Shown here one piece after another: positions 28,300 to 39,299 of a DNA stretch of 64,000 nucleotides (positions within the stretch are counted from its first letter, which is position 1; each line of letters starts with the position of its first letter). The notes beneath the pieces are model-generated. The model searched no databases and was not told where the DNA came from. It saw only the letters and a list, made by a program, of their open reading frames with translations. Origin of the DNA: Vallitalea pronyensis (GTDB lineage: Bacteria; Bacillota; Clostridia; Lachnospirales; Vallitaleaceae); the NCBI RefSeq assembly GCF_018141445.1, contig NZ_CP058649.1, positions 4,235,001-4,299,000 of the forward strand. Reading direction: 5' to 3'. The position numbers were made by a program, and so were the translations under genes.

Positions 28300-28890
28300 A
28301 TGAAAATAAGAAAGATATGTACAAATACCATGTTTATGGCGCTTATCATGAGTTTAATCCTTGTTGCCATTCCTTCACAAGTGAATGCGGCTTCAGACCA
28401 TTTAACTAAGCAAATGGTTGATATCAATGCTGATATTGATAGAGAAATAGAAGCACTTGGGCTAAATGTTATTGCTGCGTATGATTATGAAATTCCATTT
28501 ACCTTAACCGATGAATTAATTGCTGAGAACAAAGATGATTTTGCAGGTATGTCAAAGGGTGATGTTGTTACCGTTAATGTGAGTTGGAGAATTAGCTATA
28601 CCCAAGCAGATGGTCTTGCTTTTTATACCACAGCTTATGGTTATGGCGCTCTTCTTAAAAAAATGACTGGCAAAAACAAGTATAGAGATCCTGATACCTT
28701 CTCAACATATTCATATGACATTAGAACAACTAATATTGTTCCAATGAGTAGAATAAGTAATTATGTAGCTACTTACAAAAAGTTTGCATCTGGTAAAAGA
28801 ATCTATTGTCAAGTGAATGTGGATATTGATGCAGTAAATGAAATTTCAGGAGGCTATTTTAGTGCTTCTGATACTGTAACAATTCCTTAA
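28300..28890 (+). CDS. Secreted protein of unknown function, 196 residues
   Basis: A classical signal peptide covers residues 1-30 (KIRKICTNTMFMALIMSLILVAIPSQVNA, cleaved before AS). The mature protein of about 166 residues has no Cys pair, repeat or anchor. It is rich in Tyr, Thr and Asp and looks like a beta-rich globular domain (DVVTVNVSWRISYTQADGLAFYTTAYGYG, then KRIYCQVNVDIDAVNEISGGYFSASDTVTI). AAGGAGAG is 9 nt before the ATG. It has a strong promoter upstream and a bidirectional terminator downstream, so it is a monocistronic, probably well-expressed extracellular protein. I do not recognise a family. Confidence 0.8.
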   Translation: MKIRKICTNTMFMALIMSLILVAIPSQVNAASDHLTKQMVDINADIDREIEALGLNVIAAYDYEIPFTLTDELIAENKDDFAGMSKGDVVTVNVSWRISYTQADGLAFYTTAYGYGALLKKMTGKNKYRDPDTFSTYSYDIRTTNIVPMSRISNYVATYKKFASGKRIYCQVNVDIDAVNEISGGYFSASDTVTIP

Positions 28891-28989
28891 ATAAAACGAG
28901 AAGTCGTTTACTTATATAGAGATAGATACGAAAGCAATTAGATTTTTTTATAACTCTATACTGCCACTACTATTGGCAGTACCCCATAT

Positions 28990-29019
28990 AAAAAACGTGT
29001 ATAATCCTACACGTTTTTT
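28990..29019. terminator. Bidirectional terminator overlapping the kinase stop codon
   Basis: AAAAAACGTGTA at 28990-29001 and TACACGTTTTTT at 29008-29019, with a 6-nt loop. It serves the plus-strand secreted-protein gene and overlaps the last codons and stop of the minus-strand PfkB kinase. A second hairpin, TACTGCCA / TGGCAGTA, is at 28959-28981. Confidence 0.85.
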
Positions 29020-29972
29020 CTTAATAGTTCTATTATTGTATCCTCACTTGGCATTGCTGGGATAGCACCTTTTTTAGTTGTTGTAAGACCACCTGCCGCA
29101 TTAGCAAACAGTAGAATAGTATGCCAGTAATCTTTGTCCATGGTTTGTATATCTTCCAAGCTTTTCTGCCTTAGTTTGTAGAGCAATGCGCCTAAGAAGG
29201 CATCTCCAGCTCCCGTTGTGTCAATGGATTGAACCTTAAATGCTGGTACGAATGCAGATACTTTTTTATTGGCATAATAAGCACCTTTATCCCCCATAGA
29301 AATTAAAACAAGTGAAACACCCATATCTTTAATCTGCTTGACACCCTTCTCCATATCCCCGTGTCCAAAAAGAAATACCATTTCCTCTTGTGAAATTTTT
29401 ACAATATCAGCTAAAGGCATTATGCCTAGAATTTCTTCTTTTGCAATCTGTGCATCCTTCCAAAGGGCTTGACGATAATTGGGGTCATAACTGATGATTT
29501 TTCCATTTTTTTTAGCGTATTCTACTGCCGTAATGGTGGCCCTTTTACAGGGTTCATCGGTTAAAGACACGGAACCAAAATGAAACATGTGACAATGATC
29601 AATTAAGGTCTTATTGATTTCTTCTTTCACTAACATCATATCTGCACCTGGTTTCCGATAAAAGCTAAATGAACGTTCCCCTTCCTCACTTAGATGTACA
29701 AAAGCTAATGTGGTATGTACACTTTTTGACATTATAAGTCCCTTGGTACTTATCTTGCAATCATCTAGTACATCCCTTAAAAAATGGCCAAAGGCATCAT
29801 CGCCTACCTTACCAATAAAACCCGTTTTTCCACCAAGTTTTGCATGCATTGCTAATACATTTGCTGGTGCGCCACCTGGATGTTGCTCAAACATAGGTGT
29901 TGTGCTTACTTCATTTTTTACAGGCGTAAAATCAATGAGAAGCTCCCCAATCGCAACCACATCATACATCAT
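29007..29972 (-). CDS. PfkB family carbohydrate kinase, probable fructokinase
   Basis: A 321-residue sugar kinase of the ribokinase/PfkB family. It has the N-terminal DVVAIGELLIDFTP, the sugar-contact motif QHPGGAPANVLAMHAKLGGKTGFIGKVGDD (PfkB signature 1), SYDPNYRQALW, and signature 2, IDTTGAGDAFLGALLYK, with the catalytic Asp. This pattern is the fructokinase (ScrK-like) subtype, phosphorylating fructose at O6. CGGAGG precedes ATG 29972 by 9 nt; the 29-residue upstream extension has no ribosome site and is not family-like. It follows the ROK regulator and lacZ on the same strand, forming a small sugar-use group. Confidence 0.87.
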   Translation of the reverse strand: MMYDVVAIGELLIDFTPVKNEVSTTPMFEQHPGGAPANVLAMHAKLGGKTGFIGKVGDDAFGHFLRDVLDDCKISTKGLIMSKSVHTTLAFVHLSEEGERSFSFYRKPGADMMLVKEEINKTLIDHCHMFHFGSVSLTDEPCKRATITAVEYAKKNGKIISYDPNYRQALWKDAQIAKEEILGIMPLADIVKISQEEMVFLFGHGDMEKGVKQIKDMGVSLVLISMGDKGAYYANKKVSAFVPAFKVQSIDTTGAGDAFLGALLYKLRQKSLEDIQTMDKDYWHTILLFANAAGGLTTTKKGAIPAMPSEDTIIELLRKNV

Positions 29973-30160
29973 ATTATTCTTCCTCCGTTTTCCTATTACT
30001 GTTAGGTCATGCAAATCCTTTATGAGTACCCATTCATATGTTGGTATAATTGTAAACATTTGCTTTACTTATATTTTTATGAAGTATCTCCATCATAATG
30101 CCCTAGCTTATATCTGTCAATGCTTTAAAATGGGTATTCACATAACCGAGCCAGTAACAG

Positions 30161-31318
30161 CTACACTGTACATAAAAACGCTTCTATTTGCTGCAGTGCC
30201 GCTCCAAGTGCTGCACCTTTCATACAATAGGAACAAGATTGTAAGAAGGCTGCATCTTCTTGCCTGTTGTTCATGACTATTTTATCTTTTAACATGGACA
30301 TATAAGGTTGCATATAACTGCCCACATAGCCACCTATAATGATGGAACAATCAAATATCATACGCAAATTATTAATTTCAATGGCTAAATGCATCAGATA
30401 TCGCTCCCATATGACCCTTAATGTGTCGTTTCCGTTTTCCATTTCTTCAAAAAATCGATCTAAATGTCCATGGGTATGTTTGGATAACGTTTTTGCAGAA
30501 CAATAAACATCAACACATCCTTTTTTCCCACAATAACATTTCTCACCTTCTGGTATGAGTGTCATATGACCCAATTCACCTGCTCTAAAATGATCTCCTT
30601 GATATAATTTTTTCACAAAAGGAGGATGATTTAAAATGGACTGTCTTTTTACAAGAATGGCTCCACCCACATTGTTATCCAGTGATAGATAAACTGCATT
30701 CATACACGTATCATCATGATACATCTCTGCGAAACCTGCTGCATTAGCATGATTGATTAAAACACATGGGTATGGGATGAACTCAGAAAACCTATTACTT
30801 TCAATGTTAGCAGAATGGTGTGAGTGAGACAATATAACCTTATGGTTATTCATATCTACAATACCAGGAACTGAAATACCAACCCCAAGAAATGCCTTAT
30901 CTGAGTCTACTTCACTGCTTTTGAATGCCAGTACCACCTCTGCAATTTCTCTATAGTACTCTGGACTATTACAGAATGGTTTATACACCTGATGATGTTT
31001 CAATACATAACCTGATAAATCTGTCAACACAAGATTAATGTGTTCTTCAGTAATGTCCATACCCAAAGCATAGTATGCATGCCTAATAGGTGCAATAGCT
31101 GTTGCTTTTCTTCCTCCTGTTGATTGAAACTCACCAACCTCGGTTACCAGCCCTTGTTTAATCAGTGCATTAATATTTTGCAAAACAGTTGGAAGACTGA
31201 TACCTAATTCTAATGATATATCCGGCTTTGATACGGGAGCATATGTATTGACGTATCTAAATATACGATTACGATTGATTTTTTTTACATCTATTTGCCT
31301 AACTCTTTTACTCACCAT
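30161..31318 (-). CDS. ROK family transcriptional regulator (XylR/NagC-like)
   Basis: A 385-residue protein. The N-terminal winged HTH is at residues 10-65 (VKKINRNRIFRYVNTYAPVSKPDISLELGISLPTVLQNINALIKQGLV). The ROK domain has YALGMDITEEHINLVLTDLSG, the signature FRAGELGHMTLIPEGEKCYCGKKGCVDVYCS with the Zn-binding Cys set, and a degenerate kinase active site typical of repressors. It lies directly behind lacZ but beyond its terminator, 188 bp before the kinase gene. The perfect palindrome GTTAACAACTTTGTTAAC upstream of lacZ is a good candidate operator. The inducing sugar is unknown. Confidence 0.9.
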   Translation of the reverse strand: MVSKRVRQIDVKKINRNRIFRYVNTYAPVSKPDISLELGISLPTVLQNINALIKQGLVTEVGEFQSTGGRKATAIAPIRHAYYALGMDITEEHINLVLTDLSGYVLKHHQVYKPFCNSPEYYREIAEVVLAFKSSEVDSDKAFLGVGISVPGIVDMNNHKVILSHSHHSANIESNRFSEFIPYPCVLINHANAAGFAEMYHDDTCMNAVYLSLDNNVGGAILVKRQSILNHPPFVKKLYQGDHFRAGELGHMTLIPEGEKCYCGKKGCVDVYCSAKTLSKHTHGHLDRFFEEMENGNDTLRVIWERYLMHLAIEINNLRMIFDCSIIIGGYVGSYMQPYMSMLKDKIVMNNRQEDAAFLQSCSYCMKGAALGAALQQIEAFLCTV

Positions 31319-31337
31319 GTCACCTCCCTTATAAAAA

Positions 31338-31372
31338 AAGATGCTATTTCAATATCATTGAAACAGCATCTT
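31338..31372 (-). terminator. Intrinsic terminator of lacZ
   Basis: AAGATGCTATTTCAAT / ATTGAAACAGCATCTT, 15 of 16 pairs with a 3-nt loop, then seven T on the minus strand. It starts 8 bp after the lacZ stop and directly precedes the ROK ribosome site, so the ROK gene depends on read-through or on a promoter within lacZ. Confidence 0.88.
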
Positions 31373-31379
31373 CATCCAT

Positions 31380-34484
<3,105 letters not shown>

Positions 34485-34535
34485 TTATTCCTCCTATAAA
34501 ATAACACTAAATAAATATGATTTTGTTTTAAGCAT

Positions 34536-34553
34536 GTTAACAACTTTGTTAAC
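34536..34553. promoter_or_regulatory. Operator-like palindrome upstream of lacZ
   Basis: GTTAACAACTTTGTTAAC is a perfect 18-bp palindrome (8-bp arms, CT/AG centre), 55-72 bp before the lacZ start. A further GTTAAC lies about 20 bp beyond. It is positioned to overlap the promoter; the adjacent ROK regulator is the obvious candidate binder. Confidence 0.65.
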
Positions 34554-34761
34554 GCTACTCCTTTTATCTTCTTCGTTAACCATATTTTAGCACAGTCATT
34601 TTAAAGGATTCAATATAAATATATGAAGACCGTTATTTATTATATAAGAATATAAAGATTGGGTTAATTTTGTTTTGAATAGATAACGTATAGAAGCTTG
34701 ATTATGTCACATAATAACTTATATAATCTCATTCACTTATTTCATCATACATCAAAAACAA

Positions 34762-34827
34762 TTAACAAAGAATTAATGAACACTTAACATCAATCACATG
34801 GTTAACACAGTCAATATTTGCTAAAAT
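34762..34827 (+). promoter_or_regulatory. Pho-box-like direct repeats and promoter of the 5'-nucleotidase gene
   Basis: TTAACA at 34762, TTAATG at 34773 and TTAACA at 34784 are spaced by exactly 11 bp (6-bp repeat plus 5-bp gap), the layout of Bacillus PhoP boxes. A further TTAACA is at 34802. An extended -10, TGCTAAAAT, ends at 34827. No -35 is needed at PhoP-activated promoters. Confidence 0.6.
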
Positions 34828-34895
34828 TAAATAGAAAAAAGATGACATATATGATCAAAAACTTAATTTTATTTTCTGAAAGGATGAATGTCAGC

Positions 34896-36908
34896 ATGAA
34901 AAAAAACATCATTAGTCTTATTTTAGGACTGGTATTAGCGACACAACTATTAACTTTTAGTACAAAAGCATCAAGTACAAAGGAATACATCATTCAACCT
35001 GGTGATGTGCTATGGAAAATTGGTCATGAACATAACACCACATGGCAAGTACTTGCAAAGTTAAATCAACTAAAAAATCCAAATTTAATTTATGCAGGTG
35101 ATACATTGTTAATTCCCACATCTACACCAACCTCATCCTCTACGCATAAAGCAATTTCCTTACGTATTATGCACACCAATGATCATCATAGCCATCTGGA
35201 AAGCTCTACATATGATTTATCATTTGATGGCATACCTACCCGATTAAATATTGGCGGGTTCTCTAATCTTGCAACAATTATCGATGAGAATCGTCATAAA
35301 AACACCATCGTTTTAAATAGTGGCGAATTAAATGGTACACTTTATTTTTCCTTGTTCAAAGGAGAAGTTGATTTCAAAGTGTTTAATAAACTTGGTATCG
35401 ATGCTTACGCTCTTGGAAATCATGAGTTTGATGAAGGCGATGGTCGATTAGCTGAGCTGATTAAAATAGCTAATTTCCCTATTGTATCCTCCAATGTTCA
35501 ACCAACATCAAAAAGTCCCTTATATGCTGTAAAAGACAGTGTTAAACCTTACGTTATTAAAGAAATTGATGGTGAAAAAATAGGGATTATCGGTATTTTA
35601 AAAGCTGAAAAAACGAAAAACTCTTCTTTAGCATCTGATGACCTCACCTTTTCAGATGAAATCGAAACAGCTCGTCAATATGTAGCTGAGTTGGAAAAAC
35701 AAGGTGTCAATAAGATTATTTTGTTAAGCCACGTAGGCTATTACAATGATTTCTTGTTTGCAGAACATGTACCAGGTATTGACATCATTGTTGGTGGAGA
35801 TTCCCATAGTTTACTTGGGGATACAGATGCATTAGGAGAAGTAGGTCTTGCTCAAAAATACCATGGACAAACCGGTCCACTTCCAGGATATAGCCATGGT
35901 GATTACGAAAAAAATCAAAGTATAGGTGAATACCCAACTGTTGTACAAGATCCTAATGGCGACCCTGTATATATCGTGACAGCATGGGAGTATGCACATG
36001 CTGTGGGTATGCTTGATGTTGACTTTGATAAAGCGGGAAAAATAATATCCATTGACGGCAATGTTATCATTCCTGTTTCCGGCCCATACTTACAGAAAGA
36101 TGATGAAGGAAAACGCGTAGAAGTTAGTGCTGATGTAAAGGCAAACATTGAAAATATGATTAAAAAATCTCCAATCCTTACTTTTGCAAAACCATCTCGT
36201 ACAGTTGAAAGTATCATTGCTCCTTATCGTGACGAGATGAAAGCTTCATTGGAAACTGTCATTGGTCATATTTCAACCAATATGAGTGCAGAAAGAATTC
36301 CTACACCATTCGCTAGTGGTGAGACACCTACAGGCAGTATGGCTGCTTATGTGGTTGCTGAAGCATTTGCTACGGCTAATCCAAGAATCGATGTAGCCAT
36401 TCAGAATGTAGGTGGTGTAAGAAGTGAGTTCTTTGAAGGTCAATTTACCGTAAGCCAAGCGATAACCACTCTACCTTTTTCCAATACAGTTGTCATGATG
36501 GATATGACTGGCGAAGAAATAGCCAATGTCTTGAACCAATCTGCACATTATGCTCTAAACACTGGATCAACAGGCGCATTCCCTGCTGCAGCCAATCTCC
36601 GTTATGATGTATTCCTAAGTGAAGAAGAAGGTAAAAACATTCAGAATATCGAAGTTATAAACAAAGATGGCGTATGGTCAACCATTGACCCTAATAAAAC
36701 TTATACAGTATCTACCAATAGTTTTACGGCTTTAGGCAAAGATAATTACCTGGAATTTGCAAAAGTACGTGAAACAGAAGCAGGTAATTTTGAAAACACG
36801 TATATTAATTATTATGTACCATTAAAAGAGTATATTGAAGGTTTACCAAATAAAACGTTGCCACCGGTTAATCCTGAGGGTTATTGTTTAAAATCGGTGA
36901 CTAAGTAG
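34896..36908 (+). CDS. Secreted LysM 5'-nucleotidase/NAD-nucleotidase-like metallophosphoesterase
   Basis: A secreted enzyme of about 670 residues. It has a signal peptide (1-25), a LysM cell-wall-binding domain at about 30-74 (YIIQPGDVLWKIGHEH to AGDTLLIP), a Ser/Thr linker, a calcineurin-like catalytic domain at 85-400, and the 5'-nucleotidase C-terminal domain from about 450 (NVGGVRSEFFEGQFT). Metal motifs seen: MHTNDHHSHLE, GNHEFDEG, LSHVG and GGDSHSLLG, the last as in NadN-type enzymes. It would strip phosphate from nucleotides or NAD outside the cell. Oddly, the bridging-metal Asp of the usual GD motif is Glu144 (NSGELNGT). Start ATG 34896 is chosen for its clean signal peptide. A strong terminator follows. 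Confidence 0.88.
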   Translation: MKKNIISLILGLVLATQLLTFSTKASSTKEYIIQPGDVLWKIGHEHNTTWQVLAKLNQLKNPNLIYAGDTLLIPTSTPTSSSTHKAISLRIMHTNDHHSHLESSTYDLSFDGIPTRLNIGGFSNLATIIDENRHKNTIVLNSGELNGTLYFSLFKGEVDFKVFNKLGIDAYALGNHEFDEGDGRLAELIKIANFPIVSSNVQPTSKSPLYAVKDSVKPYVIKEIDGEKIGIIGILKAEKTKNSSLASDDLTFSDEIETARQYVAELEKQGVNKIILLSHVGYYNDFLFAEHVPGIDIIVGGDSHSLLGDTDALGEVGLAQKYHGQTGPLPGYSHGDYEKNQSIGEYPTVVQDPNGDPVYIVTAWEYAHAVGMLDVDFDKAGKIISIDGNVIIPVSGPYLQKDDEGKRVEVSADVKANIENMIKKSPILTFAKPSRTVESIIAPYRDEMKASLETVIGHISTNMSAERIPTPFASGETPTGSMAAYVVAEAFATANPRIDVAIQNVGGVRSEFFEGQFTVSQAITTLPFSNTVVMMDMTGEEIANVLNQSAHYALNTGSTGAFPAAANLRYDVFLSEEEGKNIQNIEVINKDGVWSTIDPNKTYTVSTNSFTALGKDNYLEFAKVRETEAGNFENTYINYYVPLKEYIEGLPNKTLPPVNPEGYCLKSVTK

Positions 36909-36936
36909 GGATATCGTATAATAAGTTTATTTTCTT

Positions 36937-36981
36937 AAAAAGAATAAGCGCACTTCATTAATGGGTGCGCTTATTCTTTTT
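36937..36981. terminator. Strong terminator after the nucleotidase gene
   Basis: AAAAAGAATAAGCGCAC / GTGCGCTTATTCTTTTT, 16-17 bp stem, 11-nt loop, U-run on both strands. Confidence 0.9.
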
Positions 36982-36983
36982 AT

Positions 36984-37187
36984 TTATATAACCGTTGTAA
37001 TTTGTTCTTGCCTATCACTCCCTTTAAAGTGGAATACATGGACCAAATAATATTCAGAATTTTTCCAGTTCATACTATTATAAAAAACACTTCTGTAAGC
37101 CAAGTATGTTTCATAACTTTCTAAAATAAAAAAATCATGCCATGAATTTTTGTTCGTAATCGGCATTAATCTAAATTTTCTTGACAA
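36984..37187 (-). pseudogene. Doubtful 67-codon frame, perhaps a gene remnant
   Basis: An open frame of 67 codons ending just before a bidirectional terminator. It only has a TTG to begin with and no ribosome site. The product is aromatic-rich (WHDFFILESYETYLAYRS, then YYLVHVFHFKGSD) and resembles no family I know. It overlaps the promoter of the M64 peptidase gene on the other strand. It may be the 3' end of a decayed gene or chance. Confidence 0.25.
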
Positions 37188-37209
37188 ATCATTGTTTTAA
37201 TGTTAAAGT
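37181..37209 (+). promoter_or_regulatory. Promoter of the M64 peptidase gene
   Basis: TTGACA at 37181-37186, 17-bp spacer, TAAAGT at 37204-37209 with an upstream TG. The leader of about 115 nt contains CCCAGTACTA pairing with TAGTATTGGG (about 37246 to 37303), a long-range 10-pair stem that could be a regulatory RNA fold. Confidence 0.6.
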
Positions 37210-37331
37210 CAATAATATCAAAATATTACACAATAATTAATAATCCCCCAGTACTAAACATTTTTCTAACTCAGTGATAACTAGCAGATTATAGTATTGG
37301 GTAGATTAAAGATTATTAGAAAGAGGTAAAT

Positions 37332-39209
37332 ATGTACATAAACTATGAGAAAAACTCAAAAAAAGGTAAACTGGGCATTTTTAGGAGTATTATGCTCTCA
37401 TTATTCTTGTTTTTATTTTTCTGTAGCTACTCTGTTAATGCAGTTGAAGTACCTGACAAGGCCCCAACACTTGTAAGTAGTGAAATCACTTCAAATACCG
37501 AGGATGGTACGCTATTTATTGATCTTACGGTGGAAAAAGATGATTCCTCTCTAGGCTACTCCATTTCATTAGATGATGTACTAGTGAGACAAGTTGAAAT
37601 CAAAGATGAATTTCAAGCTAGTACAGATCCTGCACATGGAAAATTTAAGTGTACAATTCTTGACTCCAATAAACAACCGTTAAAAAGTATGAATATTATC
37701 AACCCTCTTGATTATTGGGAATATCCCGATACAACTATAATTTTAAGAAAAAAAGAGGCAGATATATTTGATCGTACTGCAATCAGTCTTAAAACCAGGA
37801 ACAGTAAAAATATCAAGTATTTATTAATTGAAACACTGGATCAAGATGGCACATTAACTGATATTGGTTTGTTTGACTTACAATCTGTCTCTAGAAGCTC
37901 CAGTGCCTTAAGTAAAGCTACCCAATTTGATGTAGAAAAAATACTCTATAATGGACCAGACAGTCAAAAGGTTGTTTATACAGTCCTTGGTGATGGCTAT
38001 ACTGCCTACGAACAGGACAAGTTCATAGAGGATGTTAATCACATTATCGATAAAATGTTTCTGGATGAACCTTATTCACAATACAAATCGTCTTTTAATG
38101 TCTATGCCATAAAAGTTATCTCCAATGTTTCCGGTGCTTCAATGGACCCAAACAACTTAATCGATAACTACTTTGGTAGTACTTTTTGGTATGCTGGCAT
38201 GGAAAGACTGCTGGTTCCAACTAGATCTTCAAGAGTATATGAAGTTGCTCGAAATCATGTACCAGATTATAATCAGCTAATCGTTCTGGTTAATTCTTCA
38301 AAATATGGGGGATCAGGGGGCACAATTTCTACCTGTTCAACCAATAGCCAAAGTTCTGAGCTTAACCTGCATGAACTGGGTCACTCATTTGCTGGCCTTT
38401 CTGACGAATACTGGGCAGGAAGTCAGTACGCCCGTGAAAACATTAATATGACAAGAGACAATAATCCTGCCACAGTCAGATGGAAACAATTTTTATATCA
38501 AGATGGCATTGGTATTTATGAACATGATTCTCCAGGCTGGTATAGACCTCATCAAAATTGTAAAATGAGGTATCTAGATAGTCCCTTTTGTCTTGTTTGT
38601 AAAAAAGCTCATGTGGATAAAATTAATTCTCTTACTGGTGGCAATAATGGCACAAACGCTCCAGCAGTACCCACAGGCTTACAAGCTATAAATGTGGGCA
38701 ACACTTATTTTACTGCTGATTGGGATGATATGGCAAATGCAACCAATTACGATGTATTACTCTGGAATGAACAGGCAAATCAATGGGATAACAAAGGTTC
38801 AACAACTGTAAGTCAGCTTCAACTTACTGGATTAAATGCAGGTGAAACCCAATATGTATGTGTACGAGCAACAAATTCTCATGGAAAGAGTGAGTACTGC
38901 TCATACATCACTGTAAAATTAGAAAATAATCCAAGTACTCCTCCGGCAGTGCCAACAGGCTTAAAAGCTATAGGTATCGGTAGCACCTATTTTACTGCTG
39001 ATTGGGATGATATGGCTAATGCAACCAGTTATGATGTATTACTCTGGAATGAGGCAGCAAATCAATGGGATCATAAAGGATCACCAACCGTAAGTCATCT
39101 TCAACTTACAGGGTTAAATGCAGGTGAAACCCAATATGTTTCTGTTCGAGCAAAAAATTCTCATGGGAAGAGTGATTATTCTTCGTACATTACTGTCACA
39201 TTAAACTAA
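37332..39209 (+). CDS. Secreted M64-type metallopeptidase with two Fn3 repeats
   Basis: A 625-residue exported protein. An N-terminal membrane/signal segment at 19-37 is followed by a beta-rich domain (40-190). The IgA-peptidase M64-like catalytic domain (about 200-430) has the zinc motif HELGH at 347-351, extended as HSFAGLSDEY where D358 or H351 completes the metalzincin-like set. The end of this domain holds a Cys cluster (CKMRYLDSPFCLVCKKAH). Residues 444-533 and 538-625 are two fibronectin type III modules that are almost identical, a 282-bp tandem duplication. AGAGG is 6 nt before the ATG. It should cleave extracellular glycoproteins or polymers; the Fn3 modules act as spacers or binders. 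Confidence 0.85.
   Translation: MYINYEKNSKKGKLGIFRSIMLSLFLFLFFCSYSVNAVEVPDKAPTLVSSEITSNTEDGTLFIDLTVEKDDSSLGYSISLDDVLVRQVEIKDEFQASTDPAHGKFKCTILDSNKQPLKSMNIINPLDYWEYPDTTIILRKKEADIFDRTAISLKTRNSKNIKYLLIETLDQDGTLTDIGLFDLQSVSRSSSALSKATQFDVEKILYNGPDSQKVVYTVLGDGYTAYEQDKFIEDVNHIIDKMFLDEPYSQYKSSFNVYAIKVISNVSGASMDPNNLIDNYFGSTFWYAGMERLLVPTRSSRVYEVARNHVPDYNQLIVLVNSSKYGGSGGTISTCSTNSQSSELNLHELGHSFAGLSDEYWAGSQYARENINMTRDNNPATVRWKQFLYQDGIGIYEHDSPGWYRPHQNCKMRYLDSPFCLVCKKAHVDKINSLTGGNNGTNAPAVPTGLQAINVGNTYFTADWDDMANATNYDVLLWNEQANQWDNKGSTTVSQLQLTGLNAGETQYVCVRATNSHGKSEYCSYITVKLENNPSTPPAVPTGLKAIGIGSTYFTADWDDMANATSYDVLLWNEAANQWDHKGSPTVSHLQLTGLNAGETQYVSVRAKNSHGKSDYSSYITVTLN
38661..39206 (+). repeat. Tandem 282-bp Fn3 coding duplication
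   Basis: The unit beginning CCAGCAGTACCCACAGGC at 38661 recurs at 38943 with the same frame and length (94 codons), including identical runs such as TTTTACTGCTGATTGGGATG. High nucleotide identity indicates a recent duplication or gene conversion. Confidence 0.9.
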
Positions 39210-39244
39210 TGGTTTGATAAGCTGATATCAATCTTATGTAACTA

Positions 39245-39287
39245 AAAAAACACCAACCCCAGTTATATTTAGGGATTGGTGTTTTTT
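39245..39287. terminator. Bidirectional terminator between the M64 gene and rsgA
   Basis: AAAAAACACCAA at 39245-39256 pairs with TTGGTGTTTTTT at 39276-39287, with CCC/GGG pairing inside. It serves the converging M64 (+) and rsgA (-) genes. Confidence 0.88.
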
Positions 39288-39299
39288 AAGTGATGCTTT

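Noticed and set aside
29710-30276. 188-codon plus-strand ORF opposite the PfkB kinase and ROK genes
   Set aside because: Overlaps two well-supported genes and has no ribosome site; its hydrophobic stretches derive from the opposite strand's coding pattern.
36984-37187. 67-codon minus-strand ORF as a normal gene
   Set aside because: Only a TTG start without a ribosome site, and it overlaps the M64 promoter; kept solely as a doubtful remnant.
37204-37331. Cyclic-di-GMP or other known riboswitch before the M64 gene
   Set aside because: I could not place the conserved cores of known c-di-GMP riboswitch classes in this leader; only a generic stem remains.
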